Source: Collinsella sp.
GTDB taxonomy: Bacteria > Actinomycetota > Coriobacteriia > Coriobacteriales > Coriobacteriaceae
Assembly: GCA_014871545.1 (NCBI GenBank)
Contig: WGSR01000001.1
Coordinates: 1 to 33,067, forward strand
Direction: 5' to 3'
DNA: 33,067 nt
Both the position numbers and the translations under genes were made by a program. Below, one piece after another: positions 6,405 to 13,564 of the stretch; the first letter of the stretch is position 1, and each line of letters opens with the position of its first letter. The notes below the pieces were generated by a model, which saw only the letters and a program-made list of their open reading frames with translations, ran no database searches and had not been told where the DNA came from.

Positions 6405-6965
6405 ATGGCAGACGAGAAGCACATCACCATCACCGAGGCCGTCGCCAAGGTCCAGCGCTCCGTGGTGGTGCCGAAGGCCCGCTACAACGCCTACGCGAAG
6501 TTCAGCTACCGGTCATTCGAGGACATCGTTGCGGCGCTCAAGGAGCCGTGCAAGGACGCCGGCGTGGCCTTCACGCTCAGCGACGAGATCGAGCACATCG
6601 GCGAGAGGTACTACGTCAAGGCGACCTGCCGCATCTTCTTCGAGGACGGGAGCGGCGACACCATGGAGGTGAGCGCCTGCGCCAGGGAGGACGAGCACAA
6701 GAAGGGCTCCGACGACGCGCAGGTAACCGGCATGGCGTCGAGCTACGCACGCAAGTACGCACTCTGCGGCGCGTTCGCCATCGACGGACAGAGCGACCCG
6801 GACTCCCTCACGGACGGTCCCGAGAAGGAGCCCCCGGCGCAGGGGCCGTTCATCGCTAAGTGCAAGGCCTGCGGCACGAGCTACCAGTTCGAGAGCCGTG
6901 AGCAGTACGAGGCGTTCATCCAGAACCCCGGTTGCTGCGCCACGCCGACGTGGAAAGTCGTATAG
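6405..6965 (+). CDS. erf: ERF family single-strand annealing protein
   Basis: 186 residues. ERF proteins anneal complementary single strands in phage recombination and genome circularisation. Diagnostic parts: an N-terminal ITEAVAKVQRSVVVPKA, YAKFSYRSFEDIVAALKEPC, and the conserved VTGMASSYARKYALCGAFAI helix with D following. The last 40 residues add a probable zinc ribbon (CKACGTSYQF ... CCATPTW). TAGGAG lies 8 bases before the ATG at 6405. It works with the DUF1351 and SSB genes around it. Confidence 0.88.
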   Translation: MADEKHITITEAVAKVQRSVVVPKARYNAYAKFSYRSFEDIVAALKEPCKDAGVAFTLSDEIEHIGERYYVKATCRIFFEDGSGDTMEVSACAREDEHKKGSDDAQVTGMASSYARKYALCGAFAIDGQSDPDSLTDGPEKEPPAQGPFIAKCKACGTSYQFESREQYEAFIQNPGCCATPTWKVV

Positions 6966-6968
6966 GCC

Positions 6969-7316
6969 ATGCAAGACCTGTACGGCCAGCGCGAGCAGCT
7001 GTTCGACCAGCTCATGCAGGAGCTTGAAGCCCTGCGCAGGACGGGCCAGCAGTACGCCGAGAACGAGGCCGAGTACCGCAAGGCGCTGCGCATAGCCATC
7101 TTGGAGGAGCGTTCCAAGGGCACGCCGGTCACCGTGATTAGCGACCTGTGCCGGGGACGCCCCGACATAGCCGAAAAGAAGCAGCTACGCGACTGCGCTG
7201 AAGCGCTCTACAAGGCCTCGAGCGAGGCAATCATGGCAATCAAGTTGAGGATCAAGACCGTTGACGCCGACATCCAGAGGACGTGGACGAGCGGCGGAGA
7301 GGAGACATACAGATGA
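6969..7316 (+). CDS. conserved coiled-coil phage protein
   Basis: 115 residues starting MQDLYGQREQ. Long helices at both ends flank a central segment with GTPVTVISDLCRGRPDIAEK. Proteins of this size and helical pattern, with no assigned function, often sit between the annealing protein and SSB in phage recombination modules. Its stop overlaps the SSB start by 4 bases. Confidence 0.7.
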   Translation: MQDLYGQREQLFDQLMQELEALRRTGQQYAENEAEYRKALRIAILEERSKGTPVTVISDLCRGRPDIAEKKQLRDCAEALYKASSEAIMAIKLRIKTVDADIQRTWTSGGEETYR

Positions 7317-7900
7317 GCATCAACAGAGTGGTCGTGTCGGGCAATCTGACCCGAGACCCCGAGCTGCGAGTGACCCCGGGCGGCACGCAGGTGCTGGGCT
7401 TCGGCGTGGCCGTCAACGACCGCCGCCGCAACCAGCAGACGGGGGAGTGGGAGGACTACCCCAACTTCATCGACTGCACCATGTTCGGCAACCGCGCCGA
7501 GGCGCTCTCGCGCATCCTTCGCAAGGGCATGAAGGTCGCCATCGAGGGGAAGCTGCGCTACAGCTCCTGGGAGGACAAGAATGGGGGCGGCAGGCGCTCG
7601 AAGGTCGAGATCATCCCCGACGAGGTCGTCCTCATGAGCCAGAACCCCAACGGCCAGCAGGCCCCGCAGCAGTACGCGCCGCAGGGATACCAGCAGCAGT
7701 ACGCGCCCCAGCAGGCACCGCGGGCATATGCACCGCAACCGGCGCCCCAGCAGCCCGCGCCGCAATGGAACGCCCAGCAGGCCTACCAGCAGGCCCCGCA
7801 GGCGGCTCCGCAGCGGCCCCAGCAGGTACCGCAGGCCGCGCCGCAGCCGGCGCCCGCCCAGCAGCAGCTGGACGTGTACGACGAAGACATCCCGTTTTAG
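7313..7900 (+). CDS. ssb: single-stranded DNA-binding protein
   Basis: 195 residues. OB-fold N-terminal domain starts MSINRVVVSGNLTRDPELR, with GFGVAVNDRR, ECY-type PNFIDCTMFGNRAEAL and the GMKVAIEGKLRY strand. Residues about 115-180 are a Gln/Pro/Ala-rich disordered linker, and the tail ends DVYDEDIPF, the standard acidic tip that recruits partner proteins. ATG at 7313 is preceded by GGAGAGGAGACATACAG. Protects single strands in replication and ERF annealing. Confidence 0.95.
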   Translation: MSINRVVVSGNLTRDPELRVTPGGTQVLGFGVAVNDRRRNQQTGEWEDYPNFIDCTMFGNRAEALSRILRKGMKVAIEGKLRYSSWEDKNGGGRRSKVEIIPDEVVLMSQNPNGQQAPQQYAPQGYQQQYAPQQAPRAYAPQPAPQQPAPQWNAQQAYQQAPQAAPQRPQQVPQAAPQPAPAQQQLDVYDEDIPF

Positions 7901-7910
7901 CGGCGAGGGG

Positions 7911-8555
7911 ATGCAGATCCTAGATTCCCTGGTCGACGGGCCGCTCCTTCTCGGGAACCGTAGGGAGGGCGACGAGCTGATAGGCATGATCGTCCGGTAC
8001 CTGCGCACTGGGGAGGTGCCGGAACCGCGCACGGACAGCCAGAGGGCCATCCTCGCCGCCGTGCGGCCCGTCATGGAGACCTCCCGCTCACGCATCGTGG
8101 CGGGGAGCAACGGGGGAAGCAAACAGCCAAGCAACGATGCAAGCAAACAGCCAAGCAAACAGCCAAGCAAACAGCCAGGCAAACAGCCAGGCAAAGCGGC
8201 AAGCAAACCGGAAAGCAAAACGGAAAGCAAAGCCGCAAGCAAACGACCAAGCGAAGAGGAAGAGGAAGAGGAAGTAGGAATTACGGAGAAAGGGAAGGGG
8301 AAACGGGCGCGTTTCCGCGCCCCCTCTCCCGCGGATGTCCGTGAGTACGCGGCGGCCTACGCCGAGTCCAGGGGCATCGCCCTCGGCTCCGTCGACTTCG
8401 ACCCCGACTACTTCGTCGACTACTACGAGTCCAAGGACTGGAAGGTCGGCAAGGCCCCGATGAAGGACTGGAAGGCCACGGTGCGCAACTGGCTGAGGTC
8501 CTCGAAACCGAGGGGAAAGGAGGTATCGGGCGATGACTACAGCGTCTACGACTAG
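7911..8555 (+). CDS. replisome organizer-like replication protein
   Basis: 214 residues. The N-terminal part (DGPLLLGNRREGDELIGMIV, RYLRTGEVPEP, AAVRPVMETS) resembles the DUF6291-type domain of phage replication proteins. The C-terminal part (DPDYFVDYYESKDWKVGKAP then MKDWKATVRNWLR) is the motif found at the end of phage DnaD-like replisome organizers. Between them lies a 44-residue linker of SKQP-type tetrapeptides encoded by tandem 12-bp repeats, ending in a Glu run. It directly precedes a DnaC-like loader, the usual initiator-loader pair. ATG at 7911 has GAGGGG just before it. Origin binding is inference. Confidence 0.8.
   Translation: MQILDSLVDGPLLLGNRREGDELIGMIVRYLRTGEVPEPRTDSQRAILAAVRPVMETSRSRIVAGSNGGSKQPSNDASKQPSKQPSKQPGKQPGKAASKPESKTESKAASKRPSEEEEEEEVGITEKGKGKRARFRAPSPADVREYAAAYAESRGIALGSVDFDPDYFVDYYESKDWKVGKAPMKDWKATVRNWLRSSKPRGKEVSGDDYSVYD
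8118..8249 (+). repeat. tandem 12-bp repeats, candidate replication origin iterons
   Basis: Eleven head-to-tail 12-bp units. The consensus AGCAAACAGCCA is exact at 8118, 8142, 8154 and 8166, has one change at 8178, and is degenerate in the other six. A purine-rich, A-rich stretch follows (8250-8300). The units lie in frame inside the replication-protein gene, as in lambdoid and many Gram-positive phages where initiator sites are inside the initiator gene. The repeat is seen directly; the origin role is inferred. Confidence 0.6.
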
Positions 8556-9273
8556 TCCGAAGTTCCGCATCTGCCCGCACTGCGGCAAGGTGCTCCAGGC
8601 GAGGTACACCGACGCGCTCGCCGAGGCCACGGGCATCAGAATGTTCTGCGGCTACGAGGAGTGCGACTGCGCCGGGGCAGAGGCCGACAGGCGCGAGGTC
8701 GAGGAGCGCGCAGCCCGCAAGGCGGCGGAGGACAGGGCCGAGGCCCTGAGGCGCCGCTACCTGCGCGCCGGCGTCCCGGAGCGCTACCTATCGCTCGACC
8801 ACGTCAAGGCGGGGGTGCTCGCCGACAAGATGGGCCGCGGGAAGTGGCTCTACCTCTGGGGCGACGTCGGAACCCGCAAGACCACCTGCGCGGCGGCTAT
8901 CGCCAGACGCCTCGCCGACTCCGGCTCGCAGGTCCTGATGGTGCCGATGTACCGCATCCTCGACGAGATCCAGCGCAGCTTCCACGACGGTGGCGACCCG
9001 CTGAAGCGCTACTGCGAGGCCGGGTACCTCATCGTCGACGACCTGGGCAAGCGCAGGCCGACGGGCTTCGTGCTCGACAGCCTGTTCCAGCTCGTCGACA
9101 GGCGCTACTCGGCGATGCTGCCGACCTGCGTCACGACGCAGTACCGCCCGGGCGAGCTTGTCCGAAGGCTCGCCGAGCAGGGCGACCCGGACACCGCCAA
9201 GGCCATCGTGTCCAGGCTCCGCCACGGCGCCGAGGTCGTGGAGTTCACCGGCCCGGACGGGAGGCTCTCATGA
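8533..9273 (+). CDS. DnaC/IstB-like helicase loader ATPase
   Basis: 246 residues. An N-terminal zinc-binding part (C14xxC17 ... C39, C44, C46) is followed by an AAA+ domain: Walker A position GDVGTRKTT (110-118), Walker B YLIVDDLG (165-172) and a sensor-like CVTTQYRP (199-206). The usual loader Walker A is GxxGxGKT; here Arg115 replaces the last Gly, while the Lys-Thr remain. AAAGGAGGT lies 7 bases before the ATG. It would load the host replicative helicase at the phage origin, paired with the upstream organizer. Family confident; activity with the changed P-loop uncertain. Confidence 0.88.
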   Translation: MTTASTTSPKFRICPHCGKVLQARYTDALAEATGIRMFCGYEECDCAGAEADRREVEERAARKAAEDRAEALRRRYLRAGVPERYLSLDHVKAGVLADKMGRGKWLYLWGDVGTRKTTCAAAIARRLADSGSQVLMVPMYRILDEIQRSFHDGGDPLKRYCEAGYLIVDDLGKRRPTGFVLDSLFQLVDRRYSAMLPTCVTTQYRPGELVRRLAEQGDPDTAKAIVSRLRHGAEVVEFTGPDGRLS

Positions 9274-9722
9274 TCCTCGACGCGGGCCTGCTGAGGGGAT
9301 GGCCGAAGGAGCGCGCCGAGCTGTACGGCAAGCCCCACCTCGGGGCGAGGTACACGCACGATACGGCATACGAGCCGACGCAGGCCCGGTGCGCGGTATG
9401 CGGCAGGCGCGCCTCCAACTGCCACCACGTCGCCCGCAGGTCGTGGGGGAAGACGTTCAGGCTCGTCACGCCCAACGGGGTGTGGGAGCTGCGCAGCCCG
9501 CTGTTCGCCCTGTGCGGCTCCGGCACGACCGGGTGCCACGGGAAGTTCCACGACGGCGGCCTCAGGGCCGAGTGGGTATGGCGCACCGGGGCGGCCGAGG
9601 AGGCATGGTGGTCCGGCACGCTGCTCAGGGAGTACCCGCCGCACAGCCCCGACCTCTACATGTTCGGCTACTGGGCCATCACCGACCGATACGGCAACGA
9701 AATCATCCGAGAGGTGAAATGA
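9270..9722 (+). CDS. HNH-like zinc-binding phage protein
   Basis: 150 residues. CAVCGRRASNCHHVARRSWG gives a CxxC pair followed by the His-His of an HNH motif, and FALCGSGTTGCHGKFHDGG supplies the second cysteine pair and the last His, a layout seen in phage HNH endonucleases. ATGA overlap with the helicase-loader stop. It may act as a nickase or structure-specific nuclease in replication or recombination; this is not shown by the sequence. Confidence 0.7.
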   Translation: MILDAGLLRGWPKERAELYGKPHLGARYTHDTAYEPTQARCAVCGRRASNCHHVARRSWGKTFRLVTPNGVWELRSPLFALCGSGTTGCHGKFHDGGLRAEWVWRTGAAEEAWWSGTLLREYPPHSPDLYMFGYWAITDRYGNEIIREVK

Positions 9723-10129
9723 CGATGGAGATCACCAACTGCGAGCAGTACGTGCTCGCCAAGCTCGACTACGAGCAGCGCCGCAACGAGCGCCTCGTGG
9801 CCGAGAACAACAAGCTGGCCAAGCAGCTCGACGCCATGACAAAGATGGCCAACGGCTACCGACATATCATCAACCGGCCCAAGACGCCCATCGAGGCGCT
9901 CGCGGACGGGGTCATGCGCGAGGAGATGCTGACCCGCTTCACCTACGCCGAGGTCACGGACGTCAAGAGCGCGTTCAGCGGAAGGCTGCTCGGCTTCGAC
10001 GAATGGTGCCACGATGCGATGCGATATGTGGCGCTGGCGGACGGCGTCGGCGAGGAGGAGTTCACCCGGTTCATGCGCCGGGACCTCAAGAAGATCTACG
10101 ACAAGAAGGTGGCCAAGAGTGCCGAGTAG
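9719..10129 (+). CDS. unknown phage protein with coiled-coil N-terminus
   Basis: 136 residues starting MTMEITNCEQ. Residues 10-45 are a heptad-like coiled coil (LDYEQRRNERLVAENNKLAK), followed by a helical domain with FTYAEVTDVK and GFDEWCHDAMRYV. GAGAGGTGAA precedes the start, which overlaps the upstream stop; a second ATG at 9725 is possible. No family recognised. Confidence 0.65.
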   Translation: MTMEITNCEQYVLAKLDYEQRRNERLVAENNKLAKQLDAMTKMANGYRHIINRPKTPIEALADGVMREEMLTRFTYAEVTDVKSAFSGRLLGFDEWCHDAMRYVALADGVGEEEFTRFMRRDLKKIYDKKVAKSAE

Positions 10130-10166
10130 AGGCCGCCGTGCCCGACAAGAGCGGCAGGGCGGGCCG

Positions 10167-10565
10167 ATGAATGACGAGAGGGCCGTCGCCGCGGCCATCC
10201 ACGCCGGGCTCCAGAGCGACGACGTGACCGACCTGTACACGGGCGACTGCAGGGGCTGCGGCGAGTGCTGCTCGCGCTTTCTGCCCGTGAGCCCGTTCGA
10301 CCGGGTGCGGCTCGAGGCGTACGTGCGCCGGAACGGAATCGAGCCCGCCGAGCCCAGGGCGGAGTACGACCTGCTGTGCCCTTACCTCACGGACGGGCGC
10401 GAGTGCGCGGTCTACGCCGCGCGGCCCGAGATCTGCCGGGCGTACCGGTGCGACAGGCACAAGAGGGGCGAGCTGGGCATGTTCTTCGGCGCGGAGTGCG
10501 CCGAGGTGACCGACATGCGCGCGCTCGCGGAATCCATGGCCGGCGATGTCTATGAATGCGAATAG
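10167..10565 (+). CDS. YkgJ-type cysteine-cluster protein
   Basis: 132 residues. CRGCGECCSRFLPVSPFD is the CxxCxxCC signature of the YkgJ (zinc- or iron-chelating, CxxCxxCC) family, followed by LLCPYL, C of GRECAVY and the conserved RPEICRAYRC segment. Members bind metal; their biochemical role is unsettled. The ATG at 10167 has a poor ribosome site; a GTG at 10119 (after AAGGTGG) is in frame and would add 16 residues. Such genes are unusual cargo for a phage early region. Confidence 0.75.
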   Translation: MNDERAVAAAIHAGLQSDDVTDLYTGDCRGCGECCSRFLPVSPFDRVRLEAYVRRNGIEPAEPRAEYDLLCPYLTDGRECAVYAARPEICRAYRCDRHKRGELGMFFGAECAEVTDMRALAESMAGDVYECE

Positions 10566-10587
10566 GAACCGAATGAAAGGAATACCG

Positions 10588-10866
10588 ATGACCGACGAGA
10601 AGAAGACCGGCGAGACGTTTGAGGCGCCATACCCCGGGACGCTTAGCTGGGCGGCGACGCAGTTGCTGGAGGCAATCGGCGATGCCGCGGAGGCCGTCGC
10701 CGAGATGCTGTGGGAGAGCATCTCCCGCGTGTTCCGAGACGCCTGCCGTCTCATGAGGAAGCTCGCGAAGGCGCTCGACCCGAAGTGGCAGCGCCGCCGC
10801 CATCGCGCACTCGCCCGCTCGCGCCGCAACAACCTGTACCTGAAGAGCATCGGGAGGTGCCGGTGA
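10588..10866 (+). CDS. small unknown protein with basic tail
   Basis: 92 residues starting MTDEKKTGET, chosen over upstream ATGs at 10546 and 10573 because GAAAGGAAT lies before it. The middle is an amphipathic helical stretch (GDAAEAVAEMLWESISRVFR), and the end is strongly basic (KWQRRRHRALARSRRNN). No family recognised; DNA or RNA contact is possible from charge. Confidence 0.6.
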   Translation: MTDEKKTGETFEAPYPGTLSWAATQLLEAIGDAAEAVAEMLWESISRVFRDACRLMRKLAKALDPKWQRRRHRALARSRRNNLYLKSIGRCR

Positions 10867-10896
10867 TGGGCGGCAAGTACAGGAAGGAGCAGGGGA

Positions 10897-11121
10897 ATGG
10901 CTAGGAACGTCTACGGCGGCTACTGCCGCGAGTGCGGCAGGTGGACGCCTCCGGGCTTCGGGCACTTCGAGCGCTACCGGGGCGGATGGCGCGTCCACTG
11001 TGTCGAGTGCGCGAGCGGTCGGAAGCTGCCGCCCGAGGGAGACCAGGCGGCGCGGGACATGCGGCGCCACGTCAGGAACATGGTGAACGACGGAAGGTAC
11101 GGGAAGAGGGGATACAGATGA
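10897..11121 (+). CDS. small zinc-finger-like protein
   Basis: 74 residues. Two cysteine pairs (YCRECGRWTPPGF and HCVECASGRK) about 27 residues apart suggest one zinc site. The C-terminal part is basic. AGGAGCAGGGG precedes the ATG at 10897. Overlaps the next gene by 4 bases. No specific family recognised. Confidence 0.65.
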   Translation: MARNVYGGYCRECGRWTPPGFGHFERYRGGWRVHCVECASGRKLPPEGDQAARDMRRHVRNMVNDGRYGKRGYR

Positions 11122-11315
11122 CGGGAGACGAGAGGCCGGACATCTACGCGGACGGGCTCCTGGAGGAGCGCTGCGAGAACTGCCTGCACTGCGGCGCGAC
11201 GGTGCTGCGCACCATCCACGGCGTGGAGCGCACGGAGTACGAGTGCGAGCGGCGCCCGGAGTTCGTTCACAGGACGCAGGCGGAGGCCGTATGCAACTAC
11301 TGGGAGGCGCGATGA
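11118..11315 (+). CDS. small cysteine-containing protein
   Basis: 65 residues starting MTGDERPDIY. CENCLHCGAT and later EYECERRP and AVCNYWEAR give four to five cysteines in a pattern resembling small phage zinc proteins. AAGAGGGGATACAG upstream; four-base overlaps at both ends. Function unknown. Confidence 0.6.
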   Translation: MTGDERPDIYADGLLEERCENCLHCGATVLRTIHGVERTEYECERRPEFVHRTQAEAVCNYWEAR

Positions 11316-11422
11316 GCGGATGGGACGAGTTCGGCTGCGAGCAAGACATGGCCGCGGCGAGGGCCGTCGGCTACCTCGAGGGCATGTACGACGTGGCCGT
11401 CGTCAGGAAGTGGGTGGCGTAG
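11312..11422 (+). CDS. very small unknown protein
   Basis: 36 residues, from MSGWDEFGCEQDMAAARA to RKWVA. It overlaps the preceding stop (ATGA) and ends directly before the next ATG (TAGATG), with GGGAGG upstream of its start. The continuous packing supports translation, but there is no homology evidence. Confidence 0.45.
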   Translation: MSGWDEFGCEQDMAAARAVGYLEGMYDVAVVRKWVA

Positions 11423-12064
11423 ATGCGAGTTCTTATCGCCTGCGAGGAGTCGCAGCGCGTGGCGCTTGAGTTCAGGAAGATGGGACACGAGGCTTACAGC
11501 TGCGACCTTGAGGAAGCGGGGGGGGGTCACGACCTCATGCACCTCAACGTCGACGCCCTCCAGATGCTCAAGCTCAAGTGGGACCTGGTGATCGCGCACC
11601 CGCCATGCACGTATCTCACCGTCACCGGCAACCGCTGGTTCGACGAGGGAAAGTACGGCGACAGAGCGCGCGAGCGCAAGGCTAACCGTGAGGCCGCCGT
11701 CGAGTTCTTCATGGCGTTCGCCAAGTGCAATGCGCCGCACGTCGCAATCGAGAACCCCGTCGGCTGCATGAGCACAAGATGGCGCAAACCGGACCAAATC
11801 GTGCAGCCGTACATGTTCGGCGACCCGTTCGAAAAGAAGACGTGCCTGTGGCTGAAGGGGCTCGAGCCGCTCAAGCCGACTGATGAGGTCGAGCCTGAGC
11901 CGCGCAAGGTCTTCAAGTCAGGCAACTCCATGCCGGCATGGTACGCGGACGCCTGGCATCTGCCGCCACACGAACGTGCCAAGGTTCGCAGCCGCACGTT
12001 CCCGGGCATCGCAAAGGCGATGGCCAACCAGTGGTGCGAGCAGATCGGGATGGAGGGCGTATAA
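11423..12064 (+). CDS. DNA cytosine methyltransferase-like protein
   Basis: 213 residues. The fold start (MRVLIACEESQRVALEFRKM), the DLVIAHPPCTYLT segment (motif IV-like with the Pro-Cys) and AIENPVG (motif VI-like, ENP in place of ENV) match the small cytosine-C5 methyltransferase-like proteins of phages. It lacks the long target-recognition domain and clear C-terminal motifs of full enzymes, so specificity and even activity are uncertain. It could modify phage DNA against host restriction. GGAAGTGGGTGGCGT precedes the ATG, with no gap from the previous stop. Confidence 0.7.
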   Translation: MRVLIACEESQRVALEFRKMGHEAYSCDLEEAGGGHDLMHLNVDALQMLKLKWDLVIAHPPCTYLTVTGNRWFDEGKYGDRARERKANREAAVEFFMAFAKCNAPHVAIENPVGCMSTRWRKPDQIVQPYMFGDPFEKKTCLWLKGLEPLKPTDEVEPEPRKVFKSGNSMPAWYADAWHLPPHERAKVRSRTFPGIAKAMANQWCEQIGMEGV

Positions 12065-12083
12065 CGCCAGATAAGGAGGAATG

Positions 12084-12473
12084 ATGATTCAACTGCCAAA
12101 GGATGCCGAGGGTCGAGAGATTCCGCTAGATACCAAGGTGTTGTACGGCAGCGGCGGCACGGCCCGAAACATCGTGTACTGGGTGTACACGGTCGATTCC
12201 GACCTCGAGAAAGAGTGGGGGAACTGCTGGCGCGCGGTCACGGACGCGGGCAGGAAACTCGACCCCGGGCTCATGTACCTCACCGAACCCGACAGCTGGG
12301 AGAAGCTGGAAGAGGACTTAGATAGGTGCATTAAGGCAGACAGCCTTTGCGCGTACAGCCCGTCAGAAGAATGTTCCACGTGCGTCCTGCCAAGGGACAG
12401 TCAATGCAATTGCGATTCGTTTGCACTCGAGGCCATCAAGGAGCGCATCCGCAAGCTGAGGGGTGAGGACTGA
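12084..12473 (+). CDS. unknown protein, paralogue A
   Basis: 129 residues from the second of two tandem ATGs, preferred because AAGGAGGA ends only one base before the first. It begins MIQLPKDAEGREIPLDTKVL, almost the same as the protein at 13160, and both end in IRKLRGE. The middle has TEPDSWEKLEEDLDR and a cluster of five cysteines (residues about 85-110) that may hold a metal. No functional family recognised. Related proteins seem to occur as variable cargo in actinobacterial prophages (from memory, not checked). Confidence 0.7.
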   Translation: MIQLPKDAEGREIPLDTKVLYGSGGTARNIVYWVYTVDSDLEKEWGNCWRAVTDAGRKLDPGLMYLTEPDSWEKLEEDLDRCIKADSLCAYSPSEECSTCVLPRDSQCNCDSFALEAIKERIRKLRGED

Positions 12474-12685
12474 TGTGCGTCTACTGCGAGAAGCCGCGTA
12501 ACGACATGAGCCTACAGGCCGACCGTTTCTTCCACAAAGACAAGTCCATGCGCATTAAAGAGACGGCGCCCGGCATGTTCCGAATCGCCGCCGTGTTCGG
12601 GGAAGATGAGCCGAGCTACATGGAGTCGGAGCGCATTAGCTACTGTCCTTTTTGCGGTCGGTTACTAAGGAGTGAGGACGAATGA
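12473..12685 (+). CDS. small zinc-ribbon protein
   Basis: 70 residues starting MCVYCEKPRN and ending with YCPFCGRLLRSEDE: two CxxC pairs at the two ends would come together as a zinc ribbon around a beta-rich middle. Start overlaps the previous stop (TGATG), and the ribosome site GGGGTGAGGA is in the upstream gene. Function unknown. Confidence 0.65.
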   Translation: MCVYCEKPRNDMSLQADRFFHKDKSMRIKETAPGMFRIAAVFGEDEPSYMESERISYCPFCGRLLRSEDE

Positions 12686-12948
12686 CGACACATCGACTCA
12701 AGGTTTTTATCAAATACGCCGACGCAATCATGAACGGCACCAAGACGTTCGAGGTCCGCAAGAATGACCGCAACTTCAAGGTCGGCGACAAGATTGTATT
12801 CGACGTAGTCACGAACGAAGGCTATGCCGTCGGGGCGGCGGCAAGGCACCCGCTCAACGGGACGACCTACCGAATCGACTACATCCTCGACGACTTCGAG
12901 GGCCTCGCGCAGAAGTACGTCGCCTTTAGCATATCGAGGGAGGGATGA
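12682..12948 (+). CDS. DUF3850 / ASCH-superfamily protein
   Basis: 88 residues. HRLKVFIKYADAIMNGTKTF, EVRKNDRNFKVGDKIVF and the C-terminal YRIDYILDDFEGLAQKYVAF match the DUF3850 pattern, a PUA-like ASCH fold that binds RNA or modified nucleosides. AAGGAGTGAGGACGA precedes the ATG. Common in phage early regions; the exact role is unknown. Confidence 0.82.
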   Translation: MTTHRLKVFIKYADAIMNGTKTFEVRKNDRNFKVGDKIVFDVVTNEGYAVGAAARHPLNGTTYRIDYILDDFEGLAQKYVAFSISREG

Positions 12949-13154
12949 TGGCAATTATCGAAATGCCAAAGGGCGTGACCCCATCAATGATCCCCGAGTA
13001 TGCAACGCCTAACGAATGGGCCGAGGCTTTCAACGTGAGCCTGAGGACCGTCTACAGGATGTGTAAGGACGGAGAGCTAATGACCGTGAGGACGCCCGGC
13101 AGCATCCGCATCTGCCGCGACATGTCCTTTGTACTGCTGGGGCTAGATAGGTGA
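12948..13154 (+). CDS. excisionase-type HTH protein (MerR-like, HTH_17)
   Basis: 68 residues. ATPNEWAEAFNVSLRTVYRM CKDGEL is the winged-helix pattern of excisionase-type DNA-binding proteins, followed by the MTVRTPGSIRICRD wing. The second ATG (12948) is chosen because the GAGGGAGGG ribosome site touches the first (12945). It may be the recombination directionality factor for the serine integrase or a regulator; distance from int leaves this open. Confidence 0.7.
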   Translation: MAIIEMPKGVTPSMIPEYATPNEWAEAFNVSLRTVYRMCKDGELMTVRTPGSIRICRDMSFVLLGLDR

Positions 13155-13159
13155 TAGCA

Positions 13160-13564
13160 ATGGCGAATATCGAGTTACCAAAAGATGCCGAGGGCCGCGA
13201 GATTCCGCTGGACACCAAGATCTTGTACAACGAGGACGGCAAGTGTTTTAAGGTCAACCGCTTTACCTATTCTGTGGTACAGACGATACCCGGCCTAAAG
13301 TGGGGCGTCGTGTTCATGGATTGCCGATACGACTATTGCAGCTCCTTCTACCTCACGCCACCGGAATCGCCCGACACTTGGGAGGAGCTGGAAGAGGACT
13401 TGGGCAGGGGCGCGGACGCACTGAATTACGAAGCCTGCGCCTATTTTGGCATGAGTGCGTGCAACTGCACATCGTGCATCGCCGACAAAGGCGGAACCTG
13501 CGAAAGGGTTGCCATGCGCGACATTCTCACCCGCATCCGCAAGCTGAGGGGTGAGGGCGAATGA
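13160..13564 (+). CDS. unknown protein, paralogue B
   Basis: 134 residues starting MANIELPKDAEGREIPLDTK. N-terminal 20 and C-terminal 10 residues closely match the protein at 12084, with similarity also at the DNA level; the middle diverges but keeps the TWEELEEDL stretch and a cysteine cluster (C at about 94-115). A GTG at 13151 is an alternative start. Function unknown; the pair looks like a duplication with diversified centres. Confidence 0.7.
   Translation: MANIELPKDAEGREIPLDTKILYNEDGKCFKVNRFTYSVVQTIPGLKWGVVFMDCRYDYCSSFYLTPPESPDTWEELEEDLGRGADALNYEACAYFGMSACNCTSCIADKGGTCERVAMRDILTRIRKLRGEGE

Noticed and set aside
8118..8249. CRISPR-like array
   Set aside because: Units are contiguous 12-bp repeats with no spacers, and they are in frame within a gene.
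10866..10904. 12-codon ORF between 10588-10866 and 10897-11121
   Set aside because: Too short and without independent support, although it begins at the stop of the upstream gene; it may only carry the ribosome site of the next gene.
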